Below, piece after piece: positions 14,703 through 23,141 of a stretch of DNA of 34,263 nucleotides (position 1 is its first letter; every line of letters starts with the position of its first letter). The translations under genes were made by a program, and so were the position numbers. A model generated the notes under the pieces. That model was not told the origin of the DNA and searched no databases. It worked only from the letters and a program-made list of their open reading frames with translations. This stretch comes from an uncultured Christensenellaceae bacterium (GTDB lineage: Bacteria; Bacillota; Clostridia; Christensenellales; Pumilibacteraceae). The stretch is taken from assembly GCA_910587025.1 (NCBI GenBank), contig CAJUKR010000013.1:1-34263 (forward strand). Direction: 5' to 3'.

Positions 14703-16088
14703 TTACCGTTTACCTTTGCAAAGAGGCGAAACTCCCGTAAAACAGTTATAACAATATCCGAAATTCTTGTTCAGTCCCGTCATAGGCAGTTTTTCCACAG
14801 GCAGGAACGCTATCGAATCGCAGCCGAGCATCTCGCACATCTCTTCGTCCGTTCTGCCCCCGTACGCGAAAAGATTTTTATCCTTAGGCATCTGGATCCC
14901 GAACGGGCACGAGCAAACTATGCGCGGCGAAGCTATGCGCACATGTATCTCGGACGCGCCCGCTTCACGAAGAAGGCGGATAAGTTTTCCCGCCGTCTTG
15001 CCGCGGACGAGCGAGTCGTCCACGAGCACCACGCGCTTGCCCCATACAATGGGCTTGAGAATATTGTATTTCAGATTTATCGCGATGTCCCGTCCTTCTT
15101 CTTCGAGCGAGAACAGATTTCGCGACGAAAATTTATTTTTTATTATGCCTGCGCGTAAAGGTATCCCGCTTGCGCGCGAATATCCCTGCGCGAACGACGA
15201 ACCTCCGTCCGGAATACCGAACACCACGTCGGCTTCGACGGGAGCTTCTTTTGCGAGCAGTTCGCCCGCTTTTTCGCGGATCGTATATACCTCGTTGCCG
15301 TCGAGCACAGAATCGGGACGCGCAAAGAAAATATATTCGTAAACGCAAAGCGACGTTTCTTTTCCGGTAAACATATCGTACGACTGCACTCCGGTCGCGT
15401 CCACTCTGACAAGTTCTCCGGGCTTAACGTCTCGGACGTATGCCGCGCCTATCGCGTCGAGCGCGCAGGTCTCGCTCGCGAATACGATCGACTCACCGAG
15501 TTTGCCCATAACGAGCGGACGGAAACCGTGCGGATCTCGGCAGGCGATGAGTTTTTTCGGCGACATGAGTATCATGGAATACGCGCCGTCTATCTTGTCC
15601 ATGACTTCAAGCATGGACTTTTCGGCGGACGGACAATGCGTGCGCGCTTTTGCGAGCAAATGCATAATGACTTCGGTATCGCGCGTGGACTGGAATATCG
15701 CGCCGTCGTCCTCGAGCGCGCTTCTGAGTTCGTCCGCGTTCGTGATCTTGCCGTTTTTGGCAAGACTTACGGTTCCCTTGCAATACCGCGTCGTGATAGG
15801 CTGGATATTTTCGCGAAGGTCTATCCCGAAATTGTATCTGACGTGTCCCAAACCTATATTGCCTTTGAGCGTGCCGAGCGTCGCCGCGTCGAATACGTCG
15901 TTTACGAGCCCGTTGTCTTTATGTACGGACAGTTTGTATTTGTCGTTCGTGATTATGCCGCAGCTGATATGTCCGCGGTGCTGAAGCGAAAAAAGCCCGT
16001 AGCAAATATTTTTCGCCACGTCGCCGCCCGAGCGGTCGAAAATACCTATTACGCCGCATTCGTCTCTCATATTGTCAGGAAATTCCAT
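14703..16088 (-). CDS. purF: PurF-like amidophosphoribosyltransferase, divergent
   Basis: The product has 461 residues. A ten-residue propeptide precedes the class II amidotransferase nucleophile Cys11 (DECGVIGIF). Arg84 in HVRY, the Asn-Gly pair in AKNGK and Asp137 in RDTEV are kept. The Fe-S cluster cysteines of the Bacillus-type enzyme are present (248, 394, 446, 449). PRPP-site loops deviate: VDDSLVRGKTAG replaces VDDSIVRGTTS, PDGGSSFAQGYS replaces PDSGxxAAxGYA, and SRNLFSLEE stands in place of GRTFIQPTQ. RYNFGI stands in place of RYST.G. It may be the genuine first enzyme of purine synthesis or a paralogue with altered donor or acceptor. No other pur gene is in the window. It has its own strong promoter and GGAGG eight bases before the ATG. 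Confidence 0.85.
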   Translation of the reverse strand: MEFPDNMRDECGVIGIFDRSGGDVAKNICYGLFSLQHRGHISCGIITNDKYKLSVHKDNGLVNDVFDAATLGTLKGNIGLGHVRYNFGIDLRENIQPITTRYCKGTVSLAKNGKITNADELRSALEDDGAIFQSTRDTEVIMHLLAKARTHCPSAEKSMLEVMDKIDGAYSMILMSPKKLIACRDPHGFRPLVMGKLGESIVFASETCALDAIGAAYVRDVKPGELVRVDATGVQSYDMFTGKETSLCVYEYIFFARPDSVLDGNEVYTIREKAGELLAKEAPVEADVVFGIPDGGSSFAQGYSRASGIPLRAGIIKNKFSSRNLFSLEEEGRDIAINLKYNILKPIVWGKRVVLVDDSLVRGKTAGKLIRLLREAGASEIHVRIASPRIVCSCPFGIQMPKDKNLFAYGGRTDEEMCEMLGCDSIAFLPVEKLPMTGLNKNFGYCYNCFTGVSPLCKGKR

Positions 16089-16108
16089 GCGTTATGCCTC
16101 CGCCTATG

Positions 16109-16137
16109 AGTATACAAAAATTCGTATAAAAAGTCAA
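16109..16137 (-). promoter_or_regulatory. Promoter of the PurF-like gene
   Basis: On the minus strand TTGACT (16132-16137), a 17-base spacer and TATACT (16109-16114) stand before the gene. The predicted start near 16102 leaves a leader of only about 14 bases, just enough to include the GGAGG. There is no room for a purine riboswitch. Confidence 0.8.
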
Positions 16138-16138
16138 T

Positions 16139-16167
16139 AAAAAAGACCCTGCGGATAACCGCAGGGT
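16139..16167 (-). terminator. Intrinsic terminator of the hsd operon
   Basis: Perfect nine-base arms (16146-16154 and 16159-16167, ACCCTGCGG and its complement) with a four-base loop are followed on the minus strand by CTTTTTTATT. The T-run abuts the -35 box of the next promoter. Confidence 0.9.
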
Positions 16168-16191
16168 TATTGTGAAATATTTACACGACGC

Positions 16192-19100
16192 TCAACCTAT
16201 GCCGAAAAACCGTTCGAAGAATTGCAACAACCTTTCGGTAATCGTTGCTTTTTTCTTTTCGCGTTCGCCGCCGAATCTCGACATAGGAGGCATTATTTTA
16301 TCAAAATCGGTTCCCGTCGTTTTCATTACGCCGTCGCGAAACGAATAATCGACAAACTTGCGCGTTTCGGCGTCCTTCAATTTTTCTTCGGAAATAATTA
16401 ACGCAAGCTCTTCTTCTCTCTTTTTAGCTACAAATTCTTTCCATTCAAGCAGAACGTCGTCCACTTCGTTGATACCGGCAATAAAGTTTTCGATAAGAGC
16501 TTTTTTGCTACGCAACTCCAAACTCGAATCAATCGCCTTATTGATAGAAATAAGAATTTCTTTATCTTCACAATGCCCGTCGTGATACTTTTTGACAAGC
16601 AATAAAATATAATCGATATTGATTTCAACTTGCTTAATTAACTCGATTTCAAAAACAATGTCATCGGTAATATCTTCTTTCGTGTGTTCTTCTCTGCGGG
16701 CGCGCCATTCGTCGTATAAATCGTTATACCGCCCTTGATAGTCCTGCATATTGCGTTCGGAAAGTATTTCGTTGCCGCTGAACTCATCAAACGAAGATAA
16801 AATATTACGCATTCGCAAGATAGCGCCGAATAAAGCTATAAAATCTTTTTGCGCCTTTTCGCCGATAATCTGTGGCTCGGTCAAAGGATATTTTTGCGTA
16901 AGTTCATCAATCAGACCGACGTAACCCTGCTTATCATCATAACCGTAATAATAATCTTTATAGCCCTTTAATACGCAGATACCGCCCGCATCCTTATCTC
17001 CGAACAGTGAAACCGCACTATCCGTACGTTTTTGTAAATTTCTGAAACAAACTATATTGCCGAAAGTTTTAATGGAATTGAGAATGCGGTTCGTTCTTGA
17101 AAACGCTTGTAAAAGTCCGTGTTGTTTAAGGTTTTTATCTACCCAAAGCGTGTTGAGCGTAGTTGCGTCAAACCCCGTCAAAAACATATTTACGACGATA
17201 AGCAAGTCGATTTCACGGTTTTTCATACGCAAAGAAATATCTTTGTAATAGTTTTGAAATTTGTCGCTCGAAGTATCGTAATTTGTTTTGAACGTTTCGT
17301 TATAGTCTTTAATTGCGCTTTCCAAAAATTCGCGTGAAGATAAATCAAGTGCGGTTGTATCTTCCGAATTTTCTTCGCCGAGTAGTCCGTCCCTTTCTTC
17401 TTCGTTCGCGCCGTAGCTGAATATCGTGGCGATCTTTAATTTTAGGCTCGGATTTTTACTCATTTGCGATTTGAACTCGTTATAGTAAAGTTTTGCCGAG
17501 TCAATAGAAGATACGCAAAGAATAGAGTTAAAGCCCGATAAGCGCAACTTCTGTTTGATTTCTTCCACTTCTTTTTTACCGCCTGCAGACGCTACCGCCG
17601 ATATGTTGGTCAGAGCGTTAAAAGCATAACTTTTTTCGTTGCGATATGTTTTACGGTTGAAATTCGTTAATATATAATCGACGATCTTTGTAATGCGCTT
17701 TGGCGCGTTAAACGCTTTTTCTCTGTCAATATCCGCGACCTGTTTGTCATCTATATCCGGGTCTTTGTCCATTGTCTTGACGTAGTCGATACGAAACGGT
17801 AAAACGTTTTTATCGTTTATCGCATTTACGATCGTATAAGTATGTAACTTTGCGCCGAACGCCTGCTCGGTGGTCTTCAAGTTGGCATTCTTTGTTCCCG
17901 AGCTTGCGTTTACGGCAAAAATAGGCGTACCCGTAAAGCCGAATAAATGATATTTCTTGAACGATTTTGTAATTGCGACATGCATATCCCCGAACTGACT
18001 GCGATGACACTCGTCGAAGATTATTACGACGTGCTTTTCAAAGATAGGGTGTCCTTTATATTTTTTGATAAATACGTCCAACTTCTGAATGGTTGTAATG
18101 ATGATCCGCGCGCTCGGATTTTCCAACTGCTTTTTAAGAACTGCCGTGCTTGTGTTGCTGTTTGCCGCGCATTTCTCGAAACGATCGTATTCTTTCATTG
18201 TCTGATAATCAAGGTCTTTTCTGTCAACGACAAACAAAACCTTTTCGATATACGGCAACGCGGTAGCAAGCTGCGCCGTCTTAAACGAAGTAAGTGTTTT
18301 TCCGCTTCCGGTAGTATGCCATATATATCCGCCACCGTTGAGTGTGCCGTATTGCTTGTAGTTGTTGGAAACCTCTATTTTGTTTAATATCTTTTCGGTT
18401 GCCGCGATCTGATAAGGACGCATAACGAGCAACATATTCTCCGAAGAAAATACGCAATATTTTGTAAGGATATTCAAAACAGTATGTTTTGAAAAGAAAG
18501 TCTTTGTAAAGTCGATAAGGTCGGGGATTATTTTATTGCTCGCATCCGCCCAGAACGAAGTAAACTCGAAGCTGTTGCTTGTCCGTTCTTTTTTGGCGTG
18601 TTGCGCCTTTTGCGCGTCGCGAATATGATTTTCTCGCGTGGTATTGCTGTAATATTTCGTATTCGTCCCGTTGCTGATTATGAAAATCTGTATATATTGA
18701 AAAAGTTTACTCCCTTCCCAAAAACTTTCACGGTCATATCGTTTGATTTGATTAAACGCTTCCCGTATGTGTACACCGCGCCGCTTTAATTCGATATGTA
18801 CGAGCGGCAAGCCGTTTACGAGAATCGTAACGTCATAGCGGTTTTTATACGTTCCCGCATTGTTCTCGTACTGATTGATTACCTGCAATTTGTTTGCGTG
18901 GATATTCGCTTTTTCTATAAGCGCAATATTTTTCGTGAGTCCGTCGTCGCGCTTGAACGAAATTCGGCTGTCGCCTTCCTGTAATTTTCTCGTCTTTTCT
19001 AAAATACTATCGTTTGCGTTGGCAATATGTACGGAGAAGAACCGCTCCCATTCGGAATCGGTAAATTTTATATCGTTCAGTTCTTCAAGCCTTGTGCGAA

Positions 19101-19287
19101 GATTTGCAATCAAATCGGCTTCGGTATGAATGGGCAAGTATTCATAACCCTGCACTTTAAGCAGGGCAATAAATTCCCGCTCTAAATCCGCTTCGCTTTG
19201 ATAGGCTTCGGCGTTCCGCTTTTCGGGGATATATTCCGCAACAACAGTACTTTCACTGCTTTGAGTTACGATATTATAACAAGCCAT
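16192..19287 (-). CDS. hsdR: Type I restriction enzyme HsdR, endonuclease/translocase subunit
   Basis: The product has 1031 residues, the usual size for type IC HsdR. The nuclease domain has the PD-(D/E)xK residues Asp152 and Glu166-x-Lys168 (DVTILVNG and HIELKRRG). The helicase-like motor follows with P-loop TTGSGKT (325-331), DECHRSQFG (Walker B), and GFTGTPI. A C-terminal helical domain binds the methylase core. Together with HsdM and HsdS it cuts unmethylated DNA far from the recognition site after ATP-driven translocation. ATG 19287 is chosen over an upstream ATG at 19314 because AAAGGAG lies six bases before it. It is the last gene of hsdM-hsdS-hsdR, 46 bases after hsdS, and ends at a strong terminator. 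Confidence 0.96.
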   Translation of the reverse strand: MACYNIVTQSSESTVVAEYIPEKRNAEAYQSEADLEREFIALLKVQGYEYLPIHTEADLIANLRTRLEELNDIKFTDSEWERFFSVHIANANDSILEKTRKLQEGDSRISFKRDDGLTKNIALIEKANIHANKLQVINQYENNAGTYKNRYDVTILVNGLPLVHIELKRRGVHIREAFNQIKRYDRESFWEGSKLFQYIQIFIISNGTNTKYYSNTTRENHIRDAQKAQHAKKERTSNSFEFTSFWADASNKIIPDLIDFTKTFFSKHTVLNILTKYCVFSSENMLLVMRPYQIAATEKILNKIEVSNNYKQYGTLNGGGYIWHTTGSGKTLTSFKTAQLATALPYIEKVLFVVDRKDLDYQTMKEYDRFEKCAANSNTSTAVLKKQLENPSARIIITTIQKLDVFIKKYKGHPIFEKHVVIIFDECHRSQFGDMHVAITKSFKKYHLFGFTGTPIFAVNASSGTKNANLKTTEQAFGAKLHTYTIVNAINDKNVLPFRIDYVKTMDKDPDIDDKQVADIDREKAFNAPKRITKIVDYILTNFNRKTYRNEKSYAFNALTNISAVASAGGKKEVEEIKQKLRLSGFNSILCVSSIDSAKLYYNEFKSQMSKNPSLKLKIATIFSYGANEEERDGLLGEENSEDTTALDLSSREFLESAIKDYNETFKTNYDTSSDKFQNYYKDISLRMKNREIDLLIVVNMFLTGFDATTLNTLWVDKNLKQHGLLQAFSRTNRILNSIKTFGNIVCFRNLQKRTDSAVSLFGDKDAGGICVLKGYKDYYYGYDDKQGYVGLIDELTQKYPLTEPQIIGEKAQKDFIALFGAILRMRNILSSFDEFSGNEILSERNMQDYQGRYNDLYDEWRARREEHTKEDITDDIVFEIELIKQVEINIDYILLLVKKYHDGHCEDKEILISINKAIDSSLELRSKKALIENFIAGINEVDDVLLEWKEFVAKKREEELALIISEEKLKDAETRKFVDYSFRDGVMKTTGTDFDKIMPPMSRFGGEREKKKATITERLLQFFERFFGIG

Positions 19288-19333
19288 AGTAATCTCCTTT
19301 GGTTCTTTTGTCATTTTGAGCTTGTCGAAAAAT

Positions 19334-20521
19334 TTATTCCGCTAATTCCTTAAATGTAAGCAGTTTATCCCGATAGTATTCGTATTGCTTTTTGCGCGCT
19401 TCTATTTCGGCAGGTAAGCCTTGCGATATGTCCGATGCAAGGCTATGAAATTTATCTAATGTATCCGCTATTCTTTGCTGTTCGTCAAGCGGTGGCAACG
19501 GTATTGATATTGACTTTATCGACGGCACGCTTGCGTGGACTACTTTCGATTTTATTTTTCCGTAGCTTTTTTGCCGTTGTGCGTCCGTAGTTGATAACGC
19601 ATAGGCAAGATATTTCGGGTTTTGATTATGCTTCATTACGACAATATCGCCGCCCGCCAAACATTTGCCGTTGCCAACATAAGCACAAGACTTTGCTATT
19701 TCCTCCACGCTTTCGCCCGTTATGGCGAACAATATATCCCCGTGTTCAAAATATTTTTTTGACGATATTTTTTCTTCGTTTGTGTGTGATACGCACTTAT
19801 CAAACCAAATATCGTATGTAGTGTATATCTCGCCATAACGAACGCATTGTATTCCCTCTTGCGTTACTTTGTCACGTTTTATGCCCGAACCACGATATAT
19901 TTCCGTTGCGATTTCTCCAAGCGTCTTATATTCAGCATCTTGCTCTAAAATCAAAGTATCTCTATAATACTCATACTGTTTTTTTCTCGCTGTAAGCTCT
20001 GCTGTAAGCTCTGCTGTAAGCTCCGTGAAATTGTCCAAAATACGGACAATTTCACGTTGTACTTCCAATGGCGGCACGGGAATTAAATATTTATCTGTAT
20101 CACCCGTTGATATTTGCGGCAACTTGCCTGTTTTAGCTTTTATTTGAAATTCATCTATGTGCTGTTGCAAATAATAATAAACGAATTTCAAATCAATCAT
20201 ATTACTTTTTGCCGAATATGACCACATTTCATTTTTGTGTGTAAAAGGCTTTGTATAATACTCAAACCCAATATTGCCGCGCGATTTTACAACGATACTT
20301 TGCTTTGTAATAATTGCATTTTCTGGTATATCCCCATAGTTTACATTAGCTACTGTATTTCCTGCCGCGAACACCCTAATCGGTGCGTTAAGCTTATCAA
20401 GTTTTTTCATTTCGCCTGCCGTTATGGACATACCCTTTTGTCGTTGACATATTTCCCCAAGCGGTTTATATTCCACCCAATCGGGGCATAGAGTATTTAT
20501 CAATTCTTCAAGTTTACTCAT
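19334..20521 (-). CDS. hsdS: Type I restriction enzyme HsdS, specificity subunit
   Basis: The product has 395 residues with two target recognition domains in tandem, about 12-150 and 195-350. Each is followed by a conserved helix: PPLEVQREIVRILDNF then ARKKQYEYYRD, and PPLDEQQRIADTLDKF then ARKKQYEYYRD. The paired repeats match type IC HsdS. Residues 166-178 contain tandem TAEL units encoded by a 12-bp repeat, placed between the two recognition halves just as in EcoR124. The recognition sequence cannot be read from the protein. The ATG overlaps the hsdM stop (ATGA). Confidence 0.95.
   Translation of the reverse strand: MSKLEELINTLCPDWVEYKPLGEICQRQKGMSITAGEMKKLDKLNAPIRVFAAGNTVANVNYGDIPENAIITKQSIVVKSRGNIGFEYYTKPFTHKNEMWSYSAKSNMIDLKFVYYYLQQHIDEFQIKAKTGKLPQISTGDTDKYLIPVPPLEVQREIVRILDNFTELTAELTAELTARKKQYEYYRDTLILEQDAEYKTLGEIATEIYRGSGIKRDKVTQEGIQCVRYGEIYTTYDIWFDKCVSHTNEEKISSKKYFEHGDILFAITGESVEEIAKSCAYVGNGKCLAGGDIVVMKHNQNPKYLAYALSTTDAQRQKSYGKIKSKVVHASVPSIKSISIPLPPLDEQQRIADTLDKFHSLASDISQGLPAEIEARKKQYEYYRDKLLTFKELAE
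19989..20024 (-). repeat. Three 12-bp tandem repeats in hsdS encoding TAEL
   Basis: The unit GCTGTAAGCTCT (plus strand) occurs at 19989-20000 and 20001-20012 exactly, and at 20013-20024 with one change at the last base. Because the unit is a multiple of three, gain or loss of a copy keeps the frame and changes only the length of the spacer helix between the recognition domains. Confidence 0.95.
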
Positions 20522-22077
20522 TTTATCTCCGCAATTATTTTCTTGATTTCCGCCCGCAAAACTTCTTCACGCGCAACGATTTCGTCGATCTGTTTATTGA
20601 GTTCGTTTATATCGATCTTTTCGCGTGTGTCTTCTTTTTCAACGTAGGTGCTTACGGATAAATTAAAATCGTTTTCGGCAATTACGGAATTTTTAACGAC
20701 TTTCGCAGTATAGTCAATATCCTTGCGCTCGGTAAATATCCGCACTATATTTTCGATATTGTCCTGCGTGAGCTTATTGTTATTCGTAACCTTCACGCAT
20801 TCCGTACTTGCATCGATAAAAAGCACATCGTCGCTGAACTTCGATTTTTTGAGTACCATAATGCAAGTTGCGATGCTTGTACCGAAAAAGAGATTACTCG
20901 GCAGTTGTATAATGCAGTCGATATAGTTGTTTTCAATCAAATACTTGCGAATTTTTTGTTCCGCGCCGCCGCGATAGAAGATGCCGGGGAAACAAACGAT
21001 AGCCGCCACGCCGTTTGTCGCAAGCCAAGAAAGCGAGTGCATAATAAACGCCATATCGGCATAACTCTTCGGCGCAAGGATTCCCGCGGGACTGAAGCGG
21101 GTGTCGTTTATAAGTAGCGGATTATCGCTACCTTCCCATTTCGTGGAATACGGCGGATTACTTACGATCGCCTCAAAAGGCTCGTAGTCCCAATGTTGTG
21201 GCTTTGTGAGCGTATCTTCGTTGGCAATATAAAAGTGGTCATAATCGATATCATGCAAAAACATATTGATACGGCAAAGGTTATACGTAGTAAGATTTAT
21301 TTCCTGTCCGAAAAAGCCTTGTCGCACATTTTCTCTTCCGAGAATTTTAGCGAATTTCAAAAGCAGAGAACCCGAACCGCAAGCGGGATCGTAAACCTTA
21401 TTGACTTCGGTTTTGTCGACAATAGTAAGCCTTGTAAGCAATTCGGAAACTTCTTGCGGGGTGAAGTATTCGCCGCCCGATTTGCCTGCGTTGCTCGCAT
21501 ACATACCCATTAAAAATTCATATGCGTCACCGAACGCGTCAATCGTATTGTCCTTATAATTCCCGAGTTTCATATCACCGATACTATCCAGGAGTTTTAT
21601 GAGTTTCTCGTTCCGCCTCGCAACCGTTGTTCCGAGTTTATTGCTGTTTACGTCTATATCGTCAAACAAACCCTTAAAGTTTCTTTCGCTGTCCGATCCC
21701 TGCGCCGAACTCTCGATTGCTTTGAACGCCTTTTCAAGCATTTCATTCAAATCGGGATTTGTCTTTGCCATTTTGCGCACGTTTACGAATAACTGACTCG
21801 GCAAAATAAAAAAGCCTTTCGTCTTCACCATATCGGCACGGATTTGTTCTGCTTCGACGTCGGAAAGTAATGCGTAATCAAATGATAAATTACCTGCGGC
21901 GTGTTCGTCGGCGTTTATGTAGTTCGTGATATTTTCAGATATGTAACGGTAGAACATAAAGCCCAAAACGTATTGCTTGAAGTCCCAACCGTCCACGCTT
22001 CCGCGCAAGTCGTTGGCGATATTCCAAATCGCTTTATGCAATTCTTCCCGTTCCTGTTCTTTGATTGAATTTAACAT
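20518..22077 (-). CDS. hsdM: Type I restriction enzyme HsdM, N6-adenine methyltransferase
   Basis: The product has 519 residues, typical of the EcoR124 (type IC) family. An N-terminal helical HsdM_N domain begins LHKAIWNIANDLRGSVDGWDF (written here as its key segment, residues 13 on). The SAM-binding motif I is DPACGSG (230-236) and the catalytic motif IV is NPPY (307-310), specific for N6-adenine. The C-terminal coiled coil (about 480-519) contacts HsdS. It is the first gene of the operon, with GAGGAG before the ATG and a promoter about 30 bases upstream. Confidence 0.97.
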   Translation of the reverse strand: MLNSIKEQEREELHKAIWNIANDLRGSVDGWDFKQYVLGFMFYRYISENITNYINADEHAAGNLSFDYALLSDVEAEQIRADMVKTKGFFILPSQLFVNVRKMAKTNPDLNEMLEKAFKAIESSAQGSDSERNFKGLFDDIDVNSNKLGTTVARRNEKLIKLLDSIGDMKLGNYKDNTIDAFGDAYEFLMGMYASNAGKSGGEYFTPQEVSELLTRLTIVDKTEVNKVYDPACGSGSLLLKFAKILGRENVRQGFFGQEINLTTYNLCRINMFLHDIDYDHFYIANEDTLTKPQHWDYEPFEAIVSNPPYSTKWEGSDNPLLINDTRFSPAGILAPKSYADMAFIMHSLSWLATNGVAAIVCFPGIFYRGGAEQKIRKYLIENNYIDCIIQLPSNLFFGTSIATCIMVLKKSKFSDDVLFIDASTECVKVTNNNKLTQDNIENIVRIFTERKDIDYTAKVVKNSVIAENDFNLSVSTYVEKEDTREKIDINELNKQIDEIVAREEVLRAEIKKIIAEIK

Positions 22078-22106
22078 AACTGACTCCTCTGCCCGAATAT
22101 AATTTC

Positions 22107-22134
22107 AGTATAACATATTTGTATCGTATTTCAA
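22107..22134 (-). promoter_or_regulatory. Promoter of the hsd operon
   Basis: On the minus strand TTGAAA (22129-22134), a 16-base spacer and TATACT (22107-22112) lie before hsdM. The leader would be about 23 bases and includes GAGGAG. Confidence 0.65.
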
Positions 22135-22185
22135 TAGCGATTTGACAAGGTTTCGACAAAATTTTTGCTTGTATTCGATTTAGAC

Positions 22186-22221
22186 ATCAAAATACGGAAC
22201 TATGATCATAGCTCCGTATTT
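22186..22221 (-). terminator. Intrinsic terminator of the gene at 22245
   Basis: Arms AAATACGGA (22190-22198) and TCCGTATTT (22213-22221) enclose the self-complementary CTATGATCATAG. On the minus strand the stem ends in TTTTGATG. It lies 24 bases after the stop codon and isolates the hsd operon from upstream transcription. Confidence 0.7.
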
Positions 22222-22244
22222 GCACTATCATAAACTATTATATT

Positions 22245-23096
22245 TTATTTGCTTTCCCTGCCGATCAGAGTCTGCGAGCCGTCTTTGCCGAGATAATAGC
22301 GTTCGTAGCGGTCGGAATATTCGTACACAAGCACGTTCGGTTCTTTACGCGTACGGAAAATCTTCGGCTTTTCCTCGGCGCGGCGGGACGAATAATCCTC
22401 CACGCGCGGAGAATCGGGCGGCGCGATATTGGACGGCTGTACGTACGGCGAAAATCCTCCGTGCGATCCCGACGGCGCGCGCTCGGCAGTCGATACGGGT
22501 GCGGAAGAAAACGACGAATATAACGCGTCGTGCGCGTCCTCTTTCGCGCCGTAATACTTATTCATATTGCCTACCGCGTCGTTGCCGTAAAGCGCTTCCT
22601 CGCTGCTTCTCCGCTGTTCCGCGGAAGGCGCGGGACGGTAGGGCGGATGGGAAGGTTCGGACGGTCGCGTATAGTCGCTTTGCGGAACATAAGTGCCTGC
22701 GCCGATATTATTAGGGCGGGCGTTCATCTGTCCGGAATATCTCATCTGCTCTTCGTAGATCCTTGCCGCCTCGTCCTCGTAACGCGCGTATTCTTCCTTT
22801 CTCGAAGTCGGACGATCACTGCGGTGAGTAATGGGCGGAGGCAAAGGTTCTCCGTCGCGACCGACGGGATTTGCGGATATGTCAGAAGCCGAATTGCGTT
22901 TTTTTACCGACGCCGTAAGATACACAAGCACGATGGACGCGACAAGCGATACGGACAAACCGATGAAATAATACGGCCACGCGCCCTCGAGCGTCCCCGT
23001 AACCGCGGCAAGAACGAGGAATACGACGGAATAAGAGAGCGGAAGCCACAGGTGCATTCCGAACAGTATTTTTCCGATTCCTTTGAGTATTGTCAT
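22245..23096 (-). CDS. Unknown membrane protein with two TM segments and a long disordered tail
   Basis: The product has 283 residues and I do not recognise a family. Two hydrophobic helices (about 17-35 and 42-62) are followed by KKR, which would place the tail in the cytoplasm. Residues 70-240 are rich in Pro, Ser, Arg, Tyr and Glu and look disordered. The last 40 residues are more ordered: VLVYEYSDRYERYYLG then KDGSQTLIGRES. ATG 23096 is chosen because GAGGG precedes it by seven bases; an earlier in-frame ATG at 23135 has no such site. It starts 45 bases after serS on the same strand and may be cotranscribed with it. Confidence 0.75.
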   Translation of the reverse strand: MTILKGIGKILFGMHLWLPLSYSVVFLVLAAVTGTLEGAWPYYFIGLSVSLVASIVLVYLTASVKKRNSASDISANPVGRDGEPLPPPITHRSDRPTSRKEEYARYEDEAARIYEEQMRYSGQMNARPNNIGAGTYVPQSDYTRPSEPSHPPYRPAPSAEQRRSSEEALYGNDAVGNMNKYYGAKEDAHDALYSSFSSAPVSTAERAPSGSHGGFSPYVQPSNIAPPDSPRVEDYSSRRAEEKPKIFRTRKEPNVLVYEYSDRYERYYLGKDGSQTLIGRESK

Positions 23097-23141
23097 AAGT
23101 ATATCCCTCTTTCGTTCCGCTTTTCGGTCTATCAACCGAAC

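Noticed and set aside
14703..16140. Purine riboswitch upstream of the PurF-like gene
   Set aside because: The predicted leader is about 14 bases and the hairpin further upstream is the hsdR terminator.
19989..20024. CRISPR-like repeats
   Set aside because: The 12-bp units are directly tandem without spacers and lie in frame inside hsdS. No CRISPR array or cas gene was found anywhere in the window.
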